Source of the DNA: CAZVGZ01 sp964627605
GTDB taxonomy: Bacteria; Latescibacterota; MWCZ01; CAZVGZ01
Length of the DNA stretch: 64,000 nucleotides
Reading direction: 5' to 3'
NCBI GenBank assembly: GCA_964627605.1
Contig: CAZVGZ010000015.1
Coordinates: forward strand, 20,722 to 84,721
Shown here in pieces: positions 45,060 through 54,228 of this stretch. The position numbers were made by a program, and so were the translations under genes. Each line of letters begins with the position of its first letter. Position 1 is the first letter of the stretch. The notes below the pieces were generated by a model. It was not told where the DNA came from, did no database searches, and saw only the letters and a program-made list of their open reading frames with translations.

Positions 45060-45824
45060 TTAAGCTGGGCCAGAAATACCGCCGTCTTTGCGGACTCTCC
45101 AAAAGTGCAGTATCATCAATAGGGAAGCAACGATTGGTATGAATATGCAGTGTAAGACGTAGAATCTAAGTAGGGCTGGCGGGCCGACTAACGAGCCACC
45201 AAGGAGCAAACTGCGTGCGTCAAACCGAGGTGAAACCCCCACCACGTCAGCCAGCGGCCCTTCGTGACCCAACATCGGAGTCGCACGCGCCATATTAGTA
45301 CCCACTGTCACCGCCCACATCGACAGCTGATCCCAAGGCAGCAGATAGCCGGTAAAGCTGAGCAGGAGAGTGAAGGTCAGCAGCATGACGCCGACAACCC
45401 AGTTGAACTGTCTCGGAGCTTTATAGGAGCCTGTCAAAAAGACACGGAACATGTGCAGCATGACCGTGATGACCATAGCGTGCGCGGCCCATCGGTGCAT
45501 ATTGCGCGTCACCGCGCCGAACGGGACATCGAACATCAACATCTTCATGTCGATGTAGGCGTACTCACCGGTTGGGCGATAGTAGAACATCAACACCACG
45601 CCGGTGACTACAGTAACCAGGAACATGAGAAACGTCAGTCCGCCCATGCACCAGGTAAAACGGATGCGCAACGCATGACGCGGTACCTTTGTCGGGTGAA
45701 GATGCAGCCAGATATTGCCAGCAATGGCAAGCACCCGGTTCCTCGGAACGTCGTCATACTCGTGGCGAAAGATGGATTTCCAGACGTCACTATCCATCAA
45801 CCACTTTTTAAAACGCTGCCACAT
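45060..45824 (-). CDS. Cytochrome b N-terminal part (b6-like), dihaem
   Basis: 254 residues with four membrane helices. Haem ligands are the histidines of RNMHRWAAHAMVITVMLHMF and LRFYVLHCIFIPIVASLLMI/LHFWRV, paired across the two haems. SFTGYLLPWDQLSMWAVTVG is the quinone-site cd region. The amphipathic N terminus WKSIFRHEYDDVPRNRV is like b6. It ends GGISGP, as in b6-type proteins. It lies in the order Rieske, b, subunit IV, octahaem, all within 10-12 bases. With these it forms a Rieske/cytochrome b quinol-oxidising complex in the inner membrane. Confidence 0.93.
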   Translation of the reverse strand: MWQRFKKWLMDSDVWKSIFRHEYDDVPRNRVLAIAGNIWLHLHPTKVPRHALRIRFTWCMGGLTFLMFLVTVVTGVVLMFYYRPTGEYAYIDMKMLMFDVPFGAVTRNMHRWAAHAMVITVMLHMFRVFLTGSYKAPRQFNWVVGVMLLTFTLLLSFTGYLLPWDQLSMWAVTVGTNMARATPMLGHEGPLADVVGVSPRFDARSLLLGGSLVGPPALLRFYVLHCIFIPIVASLLMILHFWRVRKDGGISGPA

Positions 45825-45833
45825 GGGTTTGCC

Positions 45834-46421
45834 TCACACGTAGAGGAAAGCTTCCGAGCTGTCCCATTCGCCTTTTTCGTGTTTGAATTTCCTGCTGCGA
45901 TCGATGAGCAGTTGACCGTCGTCGGCGAGCACGATGCGCAAACGCCTTAGAGGTGTCGGTGCAGGCCCCTCAAAGTTGATCCCTTCTTTGGTAAAGCCGG
46001 TGCCATGGCAGGGGCATTTGAACTTCTGCTCTGCTTCAAGCCATCTTGGTGTGCAACCCAAATGGGTGCAGACAGCGTGCAGGGCGAAAAAACCTTTCGA
46101 GGTCCGCACGACCCAAACACCATCGCTCTCGACGAACTGGGTGCTTACCTCCCCCACTCCGTAGGATTCGGGCCGCCCGGCTTTGAAGATCGTGACCGGC
46201 TCGAACAGGACGCGAGGAAACATAAAGCGCGTAAACCCTATAAGGCTTGCGCCGATGAATGTAAGAAGGCCTGACCAGGCTGCCATCGACAAGAAATTAC
46301 GCCGATACCATAGCGCTCCCTCCGCAGGCTTTGGCGGCTGACCCGTCGGATCATTCGTTTCGCCGCTATCGTCCGCCATGTTCGCGTCGTTCTGGTCGTC
46401 GCCTGTCACCGTTTCAGTCAT
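45834..46421 (-). CDS. Rieske [2Fe-2S] protein
   Basis: 195 residues from ATG 46421; an upstream frame start would lie inside the gamma-subunit gene. A polar N terminus is followed by one membrane helix (NFLSMAAWSGLLTFIGASLI). The cluster-binding loops are CTHLGCTPRW and CPCHGTGFTKEG, each giving Cys and His, with the disulfide cysteines present. The soluble domain faces the periplasm. It accepts an electron from quinol at cytochrome b and passes it on. It is ten bases before the b6-like gene. Confidence 0.95.
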   Translation of the reverse strand: MTETVTGDDQNDANMADDSGETNDPTGQPPKPAEGALWYRRNFLSMAAWSGLLTFIGASLIGFTRFMFPRVLFEPVTIFKAGRPESYGVGEVSTQFVESDGVWVVRTSKGFFALHAVCTHLGCTPRWLEAEQKFKCPCHGTGFTKEGINFEGPAPTPLRRLRIVLADDGQLLIDRSRKFKHEKGEWDSSEAFLYV

Positions 46422-46464
46422 ATTGTGTTCCCACTGAGATAACCATGCGCCCGCAATTTCTGGA

Positions 46465-48012
46465 TTAGGGGGAGCTGGCTTGGAAAGTACAAGTGAGCCA
46501 TTCAGAAGCGGCTTTTTGGCCGTTGCGATCGCCACTGCTGCCATCCCACACCGCGAACGCTATTTGCCCTGATTGAGCGATCGTAGCATCCCGTGGCCCC
46601 CCTGGCAGAAGCTCGCGAACGAAAACTACCGACCAATGACCGTCTGTGTAGACACCAGATCCCTCGACGTTCTGCTGGTCGGGACGCTGCGACGTTAGCG
46701 TGCCATGGCCGACCGCGTTGAGATCCTCTATTGGCGAGGTCCTTTTTGATTGCTCAGAGATGAGATTCCCGGCTGCCGCTGCAGTGACAAACATGTTGCC
46801 GAAACTGTCACCAGGGTACGTGTCCACAACCATGCCCGGATAGATACTATTGATCTCATCTCGCCGCGACACCTCAATCTGCCAATCGGCCTTCCAGTGC
46901 CAGATATTCACCGGTGCCCCACGACTTCCCATGCCGTGGAAAGTTGTTTCTGAAGCGGTTCCACCACTGCTGATGGGGAACTGAATCGCCACCGCATCGC
47001 GAAAATCCTCATGACGCAGCGGTCGGTTGTCCTGCCTGTCATCGGCCCACTCAACGCGAATCGCCAGGCGGCTTCCATCTGTGACCGCGCGTGCCGTGAG
47101 ATAGTCAACTGAACCACCCTGAGCAAAAAGCGGCCTAAGTGAGATAGTCGCTGGCAGTGCGCTTTCAAAAGCTGCGTCCGTGGGTGTTACTGTGGTGGAA
47201 AGGGAACCGCGCGCAACAACCAGCTCGTTCGTCGGTACTGGGGGTGTGGGCTTGCCGCTGCCCAGACCGATTACGTGACAGGTGAGGGCCCAGAGGTCCT
47301 CTGTGGGGAACACTCCCTCGTAAGCTGGCATCGGTGTGCCAGCAAGTCCGGTGGAGAAGGTTCGGAAGATGTCCGCCGCTGTGCTCCCACCTTTCATGCG
47401 TCCACCGCGGGTGAAGTCATAGGCTGAGATCGGCAGCCCGGCATCATCCTTGAGTGTCGGAGCGGCTGGGCCGTCTCCCTCACCCCTTGGGCCGTGACAC
47501 TGCCCGCATCTCGCACGCTCATACACCGCTGCACCGCGCCTGGTCACCGCTGGGCTACAGTCAGGCGGCGGGCCGATTTCCACCACCTCTTCTGGCTCTT
47601 CTTCGTCCCAAATCTCTGAGAAGGTCTTGATATGGTCTACAGTCGCGGTCAACTCCGCATCGCTCAGCCATTTCCAAGCTGGCATTGAGGTCCCTGGGAT
47701 GCCATTGCGGATCGTGCGAACTAGGTCTTCGTCAATCGGAAGCGACCCTGTGGGGGTGGAGCGGAATTTGAAAGTAGCTAATGTGAAGTCGCGTGGCTTC
47801 GGTTTGAGCAGAAAGGCCGCTGAACCTTTCCCATCCCCATTTTCCCCGTGGCAGACCGAGCATTGGGCGTCGTAGATGGCTTTTCCCAAACTGGTCTCGG
47901 CCACCTGCGAACCGCCGTCGGCTGTCTGAGCGGAAACCTTTCGGTCGTTTGGCGATCCAATGACCAACCACACCGCTACGAGCAACAGGCTGGCTTGGCG
48001 AGTGTAAACCAT
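46465..48012 (-). CDS. Dihaem cytochrome c fused to ethylbenzene-dehydrogenase-type haem domain (NxrC/gamma-like)
   Basis: 515 residues with a signal peptide (residues 1-28). Two cytochrome c domains follow: CSVCHGENGDGKG at residue 51 and CGQCHGPRGEGDGP near 170, with likely Met ligands in GTSMPAWKWLSD and GTPMPAYEGVFP. From about residue 270 there is an EB_dh (ethylbenzene dehydrogenase gamma) haem b-binding domain, with LAIRVEWADDRQDNRP, WHWKADWQIE and GHWSVVFVRELL. Gamma subunits of type II DMSO-reductase-family enzymes normally consist of the last domain alone. The fusion gives the enzyme a built-in exit wire of two c-haems. It lies five bases after the chaperone gene. Confidence 0.9.
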   Translation of the reverse strand: MVYTRQASLLLVAVWLVIGSPNDRKVSAQTADGGSQVAETSLGKAIYDAQCSVCHGENGDGKGSAAFLLKPKPRDFTLATFKFRSTPTGSLPIDEDLVRTIRNGIPGTSMPAWKWLSDAELTATVDHIKTFSEIWDEEEPEEVVEIGPPPDCSPAVTRRGAAVYERARCGQCHGPRGEGDGPAAPTLKDDAGLPISAYDFTRGGRMKGGSTAADIFRTFSTGLAGTPMPAYEGVFPTEDLWALTCHVIGLGSGKPTPPVPTNELVVARGSLSTTVTPTDAAFESALPATISLRPLFAQGGSVDYLTARAVTDGSRLAIRVEWADDRQDNRPLRHEDFRDAVAIQFPISSGGTASETTFHGMGSRGAPVNIWHWKADWQIEVSRRDEINSIYPGMVVDTYPGDSFGNMFVTAAAAGNLISEQSKRTSPIEDLNAVGHGTLTSQRPDQQNVEGSGVYTDGHWSVVFVRELLPGGPRDATIAQSGQIAFAVWDGSSGDRNGQKAASEWLTCTFQASSP

Positions 48013-48016
48013 GGGA

Positions 48017-48811
48017 TCAAACCTCCAAATGCGTTGCAGCAGACTCTAAGGTCGGCAGCTCATTTGCGTCTAGTGGAGCCTCAGCGGGCATCGGGTTCCG
48101 AACCTGGATCGCGGTGGGAACATCGAGCGAGAGGTGTGCGAACTCATTGGTCACAAAGGCTCGCAGCGCTTCAGACACCGGCCCATATACGCCTGAAGCA
48201 CCTCGCCGACTCAAGGCTTCCGAAAAACCGAATGCGAAAGGACCTAGGTGATCTCGTAGAAATGAGCGACGAGCTTCGCGCGCGATCTCTGCATTGTCAG
48301 ATTCGTCACCAATCGCAGCGAGTTCCCGACCGCAAAGGAGCGCCAAGAACTCGAGTTCACAAGCTGCGTGATCGGGCCTGTCAGCGAACTCCTGAGTAAG
48401 TTGGACGCCAAATGCTCGGTAGTAACCAGCAACGTCCGCCAACTCCTGCATCTCGCGAAACCCAGCGCCCAGATCGGTTGTTCCGTACCGAGATGAGTAG
48501 GGAGGCAGTTCAGTGGACGCTGGACGTCCAAACGACGCCCGCCACTCTTTCAGGCGTTCTTCGACCGATGAACCGCTAACCGTCGAGACCGCCTGCACCA
48601 TTGAAGCGACGACACTTCTGTCGTTGGTGGTCGCTGCGCTCTCCAACAGCAACTCGCAAGATTCGCTATCGAGTGCTGTCAGCGCCGATGGCTCTTCGAA
48701 AGACTCGGCGAAAAAACGGTACAAGTTCGCCTTTGCCAACAGGTTTTCGTCATCGAGAGTTGCTCCGCTAACGAGCGCATCCGCTTGGTTGACGTTAAAT
48801 TGAGTTTGCAT
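48017..48811 (-). CDS. TorD/NarJ-like molybdoenzyme chaperone
   Basis: 264 residues, all helical and cytoplasmic. LLAKANLYRFFAESFEEP starts the fold. The TorD-family core is YGTTDLGAGFREMQELADVA followed by GYYRAFGVQL and RPDHAACELEFLALLCGRE, with the conserved Asp-His pair. Such chaperones bind the Tat signal or apo-catalytic subunit until the molybdenum cofactor is inserted. It overlaps the beta-subunit gene by 17 bases and lies between the structural subunits, the arrangement seen for NarJ-type proteins. Confidence 0.88.
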   Translation of the reverse strand: MQTQFNVNQADALVSGATLDDENLLAKANLYRFFAESFEEPSALTALDSESCELLLESAATTNDRSVVASMVQAVSTVSGSSVEERLKEWRASFGRPASTELPPYSSRYGTTDLGAGFREMQELADVAGYYRAFGVQLTQEFADRPDHAACELEFLALLCGRELAAIGDESDNAEIAREARRSFLRDHLGPFAFGFSEALSRRGASGVYGPVSEALRAFVTNEFAHLSLDVPTAIQVRNPMPAEAPLDANELPTLESAATHLEV

Positions 48812-50051
48812 ATATGCCCTCCCTTATATGGAAAGGCTCCTCCACAGTCACTCTGGTGATCTCATTTCCGTCTTCATCGAAACCGATTACCGTGTCGTCA
48901 AAGATCTCAAGAGTCTCACCGTTGACCTCGGTCTCGAAAATTTTTGGGCCTTCCTCAATCTTGTACTTGAAGATGATTTGTTGGGTTACGCGGAAGAGCT
49001 GCAAGATAGCCATCGTCTTTCGCGACGGTCTCACGTAGTTGTCGATGGCGGCGTCCACCCCTGGGCCGAACATCTGGTGCAGGTATGGCCGGGGCACCCA
49101 ACGCGGCGGAATGTAGTAGCCGTTTGGCTCTGTACCGAACTGGGGATAGAGTGGCAGTGCGATCTTCTCGTTCTTGACCAGGTGGTATAGTGGACTTTCC
49201 TGGTCCTCTTTCCAGTCGCCGGTGTTGGCGTCGATGTCCACGAGTCCCTGCATCCGAATCTTACCGACGCAGGCCGACATGCAGCGGGTTTCCATCGGCT
49301 GGCCACCAGACAACGGGTCCTTGCCTTCGACGCGCGGATAGCAGCCGATGCACTTTTCAGACGTGCGGGTAGTGCTGCGGTACATGGGCTTTTTGTATGG
49401 ACACGCCTCTACGCACTTGCGGTACCCCCGGCAGCGCTTCTGGTCGATGAGGACAATCCCATCTTCGGGCCTTTTGTAGATGGCGTTGCGAGGACAGGCC
49501 GCCACGCATGCTGGATATGAGCAGTGGTTGCAGATCCGCTGAAGGTAGAAGAACCACGTTTTGTGCTCAGGTAGGGTCGCGCCTTCGCCGTCGATTGCGT
49601 CGCGCCGCCCCTTGGGGCCTTTCGCGGTGTCCTCGTAGATGTTGGGATATCGCCACTCATCGTCAGTCGGCAGATAGCCAAGGACGCGCTCTTGACCTTG
49701 TCCGGCAACTTTGCCCGCCGCTTCGAAGATGGTCTGACCTTCGAATTTTTTTTGATCCTCGCCATTCTCGCTCCACCGTTGGCCGCCGGGGTTGGCCTCT
49801 TCTACCAGAGCCAAAGTCTTGAGGTCCCAGTTGTGTGGATAGCCGCCGTAGGGCTTGGTCTCGACGTTGTTCCACCACATGAACTCTTGGCCGCGCGAGA
49901 GGCTCCAGGTGCTCTTGCACGCCATAGTGCAAGTCTGGCACCCGATACAACGGTTGGTGTTGAACACAAAAGCGAACTGCCGGGCAGGATGGTGCTCCTC
50001 GTACGGATACTCCATGTCGCGCCCAAGCTGCCAATTGCGAACGGTGGCCAT
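48795..50051 (-). CDS. Four-cluster Fe-S beta subunit (NxrB/NarH-like)
   Basis: 418 residues from ATG 50051. The Fe-S motifs in order are NRCIGCQTCTMACK, CNHCSYPACVAACP, CRGYRKCVEACPYKKP and SEKCIGCYPRVE with the later CMSACVGKIR. The CRGYRKC block has Tyr where the extra cysteine would be, as expected when one cluster is [3Fe-4S] in this family. WSLSRGQEFMWWNNVETKPY is typical of the NarH/NxrB/type II DMSO reductase beta subunits. It has no signal peptide and is presumably carried through Tat with the alpha subunit. It passes electrons between alpha and the haem gamma subunit. Confidence 0.93.
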   Translation of the reverse strand: MATVRNWQLGRDMEYPYEEHHPARQFAFVFNTNRCIGCQTCTMACKSTWSLSRGQEFMWWNNVETKPYGGYPHNWDLKTLALVEEANPGGQRWSENGEDQKKFEGQTIFEAAGKVAGQGQERVLGYLPTDDEWRYPNIYEDTAKGPKGRRDAIDGEGATLPEHKTWFFYLQRICNHCSYPACVAACPRNAIYKRPEDGIVLIDQKRCRGYRKCVEACPYKKPMYRSTTRTSEKCIGCYPRVEGKDPLSGGQPMETRCMSACVGKIRMQGLVDIDANTGDWKEDQESPLYHLVKNEKIALPLYPQFGTEPNGYYIPPRWVPRPYLHQMFGPGVDAAIDNYVRPSRKTMAILQLFRVTQQIIFKYKIEEGPKIFETEVNGETLEIFDDTVIGFDEDGNEITRVTVEEPFHIREGIYANSI

Positions 50052-50106
50052 AGATGACTCCTTCAACTCACGAGATTGTTAGGCTCGCCTAGTCTGTTCG
50101 CTCGTT

Positions 50107-50415
50107 CTATTCCCGAGGTTCTATGTCGTTAGTGTCTGTGGCGACGGTTTGCTCCAATTTAGGCCCACCCCACTTTTGTACCGTCTGCTGTACTATGCTC
50201 CGCACGACTTCGTCGCCTTCCTCAAGCCATATCGCGTGTGTCATGGCATAGAATGGATCACTGAATAGCTGCATGATCCGCTCGCCGTCAAAACCCTCGC
50301 GGGCGTATTCGTCAGCGATGCCTGCTACCATGTCACGGCGCAGTGTCCCATCGTCAGGCAGTGGTACTGCCCGACGTGCCATAGGGTCAGAGGCGTCTGC
50401 TTCTTCGTAGGGCAC
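50107..50415 (-). CDS. 102-residue protein between alpha and beta subunit genes
   Basis: The GTG start is nine bases after the alpha-subunit stop; the beta gene starts 55 bases later. The protein is acidic and helical, with FDGERIMQLFSDPFYAMTHA and EVVRSIVQQTVQKWG as the well-formed part. There is no cysteine cluster, signal or membrane helix. I do not recognise it. Its position between two structural subunits suggests an assembly factor or a small bound subunit, as small proteins are found in related oxidoreductase operons. Confidence 0.65.
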   Translation of the reverse strand: MPYEEADASDPMARRAVPLPDDGTLRRDMVAGIADEYAREGFDGERIMQLFSDPFYAMTHAIWLEEGDEVVRSIVQQTVQKWGGPKLEQTVATDTNDIEPRE

Positions 50416-50423
50416 AACTCGGC

Positions 50424-53400
50424 CTAACCTTCCTCAATGAATTCGCCGCGCATGTATGCCTGCATCAGCTCATTCTCAGCGTCAGGAGACATTCCTTTGG
50501 TCGCTGGCTGCCATACACCGCGTCCTCCAAGACCTCCATCCTCCGCCTTGGTCATCCGCACCAAAGTCTCTTTTGGAACGGTATTGATCGCGTGGTTGTC
50601 GGCCTCACCGCCAAAGATGAAGCCCATCTTGGCTTTTGCTTTGTGAAAAAGCGTGTCGGTCGTGTGCATCGGCATCAACCAGCCCCGCGTTATAGACTGC
50701 TGAGAGCCGTAGCGGAACGAGGATTGATAGCCTGTTCCTTCTGCAACAGCACGCCCGTCTTTCCTGGTTTCGTGGGCCTTAACCGTCCGATCCGTGGCCA
50801 TCCAAGGCCCGTGCTTCATCATAATGATGTTGTACGGATAGGCCGGATTATATTTGACACGAAGCATCAGCCGCGCAACTTTGTAGAACGGGTCATTCGG
50901 CTTCCATCCAGCGTATGGCCTGTCGGCGGGATTGGCATCTACGTAGACATAGTCGCCATCGTTAATGCCTTGATCTTTGCCAGCCTGCGGATTGACGTGG
51001 AGTGTGTGCTCTCCGACGCCTGGTGAGCGTTTGTCGACCCGGTAGGGATCGCCGAACTGGTTGTTCCATATCAGGTGCCAGTCGACCACCTGCCAGGATG
51101 AGTGTGTCGCATGGCGTGTTTTGGGCGTCAGGCAGTAGAACTGATAGCCCGCCTTCCAAAGCGGATTTTCCGTCCGTTTTACTTCCCGCCAAGGCATCTT
51201 AACGTTTCGGACCTGGCGTTCATCGGCACCCATATGATCCAGAGGGATGCCGTAAGATTCCGGTCGAACATTCGGGTTTGATGAGATGATGACGTTGGGC
51301 AGGTAGGGCGTGGCCTCTGGACCTTCCCTATGGACAATGAAATTCTCGCCATACTCAATGCACTCTGGCTCGTCATTGTATGCCTGCAAGCGACCAGTCC
51401 GCGTATGGAACGGCTCTGAGTCGTGTATCTGCTCGTAGAATGGCACGCGAGGATAGGTGCGGAACATCATGAGTGCAGCACCCGGTTCGCCATATTTGCC
51501 AGCCATCACGTCGTCGTACTCATACCCTCGCGTGGTGGTGGAGGCGTCGAGCAGCCGCTGAATGTAGACGTCTGTCCGTCCTTCCAGGGCAAATTTCCAG
51601 TACTTCGCATACCGGTCGTCCCCGGTGAGCTCACCGATCTTCGCAGCCATCTGTGCGAGGATAACGACGTCGTCACGACTGTCGTAGACCGGTTTGATCC
51701 CGCCCTTCCATATCTGGAGAAACGGATTCGAACACGCTGCGGTGATCTCTGGTTGCTCGGTTTCCGCCCACGAGGTAGCTGGCAGACCGATGTCGGAAAA
51801 CTCTATCGTGCCGTTGAACTCAATGTCGGTTCCCATAATCATCTCGACATGGGGATCGACATTCTTGACCATCTCATACGCCCATTTGGCGTTGTTGATG
51901 ATGTTCACGTTACAGAACCACATCGCCTTGGTGGGCGAGGGCATGTGGGTGTGACCGGTGAAAGCTTTCCTGCCAGCATCCGGCGTATCGACCACCAACG
52001 CCCGCTCCGAGTAGTTCCAGAAGGCTGGCTCCTCGCCCATTGTGTGGCCGTGCGCTTTTATGTCCTTGCCGTCGGCTTCCGGATCCAGGTTCATGTCAAA
52101 CGGGTCCTCACCAACCCAACCCTTGAACCCTGGTCCGGTCCGAGGCGAAGCCTGGAAAAGGCCGGCTTTGTAGTTGCCAGCCCAGGTATGGCTTCCTGCG
52201 CCGCGTTGCCCGATGTTGCCGGTCAGGATCAGAGGCAGATACGTGGCTCTGTTCACCTCAGTGGCGTGGAACCAGTGGTTGATGCCTTCGCCTTCGTGAA
52301 TAGCCGCAGGTTTGATGGTGTAGAAGTCGTATGCCAACTGCTCAATCAGCTCCCTGGGACTTTCGGTAATCTCGACAACGGAATCGAGATCATAGTCTTC
52401 TAAGTGGACTTTGTAGCCTGCGAAGAGTGTGAAGACCTCCACGGTTTCGCCGCTTACCAGCGTCACATCCCACCTGCCGTCGATCGCTGGGGTGATCCCC
52501 TTCTGCGCCAGCGTGTCCCCTATGTCTTCGCGGGTGACGGCAGCGAAATCTGATGTCGCCTCGTTGTAGACAACGAAATCACCGATTATCTCGCGCTGCT
52601 CGTCGGTCAACCCCTGAATCTTGTAGGACGGGCCTTCGCTCAGGTCTTGGTTGGTGTACCCCTCAAAAAGGTCTTTGGCTTGCATGCGCTCGAGTGTGTC
52701 TGAGCGCACAAGGAGCGGGAAGTCGGTGAACTTCTGCACGAAATCTTTGTCGTACCAGCCCTTGTCGATCATCAAACGGGTGACACCAAGGAGAAACGCG
52801 GTATCCGAGTTAGGCCGTATCGGAATCCAAACATCAGCTTTGGTGCCAGACGGGCTGTACTCAGGTGTGACGACATAGATTTTGGCACCGCGTTCCATAC
52901 CCTCACTAAAGTAGTGATTGTCAGCGCGCTTGTTCTCGATCAGATTCTTGCCGATGAGGACCTGTAGTTTGGTGGAGCGCAGATCGTTGAGGTCGCAGTC
53001 CGACGCCTGCACACCGTGAACAAATGGGTGCCCCGGTGCCTGATCGCCGTGCCACGTATAGTTGGACCAGGCGCGAGCGCCTTTGGATTCGTCCTCATCC
53101 ACGCCTCGGACGTGCTGATCTAGGTAGGCCAATGAGTTAGCGAATCGGTACATGCCGTATTTGCCCATGACGCCCAGAAGGCCCATCCCGCCACGGCACT
53201 TGATCGTGCGGGTTCCGGCACCATCCCAATGCTCCAACATCTCTGGCTGGTAGCCCTGATCCAGGAGCCGTTTTTTGCCCTCATCGCCGCTGTACCGTTT
53301 GGCGATGGCGATAAAACCGTTGGCAGCGTAAGTCAGCACTTCATCCCAACCAATTTTCAGGAACTCGTCGGTGCCGCGTGAATCAAATTTGAACTTCGTC

Positions 53401-53879
53401 CGATTTTCGTCGTCGAGATCAGGATATCCAGCATCGGCCCACTCTTTCCAGCCCTTGCGGATGACCGGATGTCGAAGGCGATAGGGCCCATACACACGGC
53501 GCTGGAAAGTAAATCCGTTGAGGCAGCCTCGGGGGTTCCATGAAGCTGAAGCCTTTTTCCCGTCGAGGCCGGAGATGCGGTCGTTGTCGTAGTTCTGCTC
53601 AGACCGCAGGAAAATGCCGTTGCGCACAAAACCGCGCAGCCGACACTCGTGGGTGCAGTTCGGCGAACAGACCCATGTGAACGACGAATCGTAGTTATAT
53701 TGGTCGAGATAGGTGCTCTCCCAACCGCGGTCTGGGTACGTCGCAAGAGGGTTCTCTAGATCGCTCGCTATCTCTTCTAAGGCTTTGAGCCCTAGCTGCT
53801 CCGTCGAACAGGCAGCGGCACCTGCCACCCCTGCAGCACCAGCAATCTTCAGAAATCGGCGGCGACTGAGATCAGACAT
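50424..53879 (-). CDS. Periplasmic molybdopterin oxidoreductase alpha subunit (NxrA/NarG-like, type II DMSO reductase family)
   Basis: 1151 residues from ATG 53879 (GAGGGGAAG upstream). The Tat signal is SRRRFLKIAGAAGVAGAAAC; the Cys at 24 could also be lipidated. The first Fe-S cluster uses Cys71-X3-Cys75-X3-Cys79-X39-Cys119. TWHGDQAPGHPF at Asp279 corresponds to the Asp that ligates molybdenum in NarG-type enzymes. Further typical blocks are LIGKNLIENKRADNHYFSEG, GAKIYVVTPEYSPSGTKADV, GEGINHWFHATEVNRA, LTGNIGQRGAGSHTWAGNYK and a C-terminal MopB-binding barrel. The length and export fit periplasmic nitrite oxidoreductase/nitrate reductase-like enzymes. Chlorate, selenate, or hydrocarbon substrates cannot be excluded. 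It overlaps the ferredoxin gene by eight bases. Confidence 0.9.
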   Translation of the reverse strand: MSDLSRRRFLKIAGAAGVAGAAACSTEQLGLKALEEIASDLENPLATYPDRGWESTYLDQYNYDSSFTWVCSPNCTHECRLRGFVRNGIFLRSEQNYDNDRISGLDGKKASASWNPRGCLNGFTFQRRVYGPYRLRHPVIRKGWKEWADAGYPDLDDENRTKFKFDSRGTDEFLKIGWDEVLTYAANGFIAIAKRYSGDEGKKRLLDQGYQPEMLEHWDGAGTRTIKCRGGMGLLGVMGKYGMYRFANSLAYLDQHVRGVDEDESKGARAWSNYTWHGDQAPGHPFVHGVQASDCDLNDLRSTKLQVLIGKNLIENKRADNHYFSEGMERGAKIYVVTPEYSPSGTKADVWIPIRPNSDTAFLLGVTRLMIDKGWYDKDFVQKFTDFPLLVRSDTLERMQAKDLFEGYTNQDLSEGPSYKIQGLTDEQREIIGDFVVYNEATSDFAAVTREDIGDTLAQKGITPAIDGRWDVTLVSGETVEVFTLFAGYKVHLEDYDLDSVVEITESPRELIEQLAYDFYTIKPAAIHEGEGINHWFHATEVNRATYLPLILTGNIGQRGAGSHTWAGNYKAGLFQASPRTGPGFKGWVGEDPFDMNLDPEADGKDIKAHGHTMGEEPAFWNYSERALVVDTPDAGRKAFTGHTHMPSPTKAMWFCNVNIINNAKWAYEMVKNVDPHVEMIMGTDIEFNGTIEFSDIGLPATSWAETEQPEITAACSNPFLQIWKGGIKPVYDSRDDVVILAQMAAKIGELTGDDRYAKYWKFALEGRTDVYIQRLLDASTTTRGYEYDDVMAGKYGEPGAALMMFRTYPRVPFYEQIHDSEPFHTRTGRLQAYNDEPECIEYGENFIVHREGPEATPYLPNVIISSNPNVRPESYGIPLDHMGADERQVRNVKMPWREVKRTENPLWKAGYQFYCLTPKTRHATHSSWQVVDWHLIWNNQFGDPYRVDKRSPGVGEHTLHVNPQAGKDQGINDGDYVYVDANPADRPYAGWKPNDPFYKVARLMLRVKYNPAYPYNIIMMKHGPWMATDRTVKAHETRKDGRAVAEGTGYQSSFRYGSQQSITRGWLMPMHTTDTLFHKAKAKMGFIFGGEADNHAINTVPKETLVRMTKAEDGGLGGRGVWQPATKGMSPDAENELMQAYMRGEFIEEG

Positions 53880-54228
53880 GGTTCTTCCCCTCATGAGCGT
53901 GGTCATCTGAGATGGTCTTGGGCACTAGGCGCAACGCCACCATATCGTGCGTCGCATCGCAAGCCCTTATGCACTCTCCACACCCGTCGCACTGCAGCTC
54001 AACTTGCGGGCCTAACGCCGTCAGGCTCAACGCATCGGTACTTAGCGGGCAGCGATCAACACATGCGCGACAATCAAATCCGGTGAGAGCCACGCAGAGC
54101 TCTTCTACGATCTCGACGACGCTCTGTACTGTGCTGTCGCCGGGCTGTGTCGCAGCAGCCACAACAGGGGCGGCGCGCCTCAGGAGCAGGAAATCCCTAC
54201 GCGTAATGGTCGCCTGCTCGGAGGTCAA
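53872..54228 (-). CDS. Ferredoxin-like protein with TTG start, coupled to upstream gene
   Basis: 118 residues. TTG 54228 overlaps the stop of the preceding gene in TTGA with GGAG upstream, so translation is probably coupled. The N terminus TITRRDFLLLRRAAPVVAAA looks like a weak twin-arginine signal. Cysteine groups are GFDCRACVDRCPLST and LQCDGCGECIRACDATHDMV; the first holds Cys-X2-Cys-X3-Cys-Pro, the second a full CX2CX2CX3C. This resembles NapF/NapG-type periplasmic or maturation ferredoxins. It ends inside the alpha-subunit start. Confidence 0.75.
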   Translation of the reverse strand: MTSEQATITRRDFLLLRRAAPVVAAATQPGDSTVQSVVEIVEELCVALTGFDCRACVDRCPLSTDALSLTALGPQVELQCDGCGECIRACDATHDMVALRLVPKTISDDHAHEGKNHV

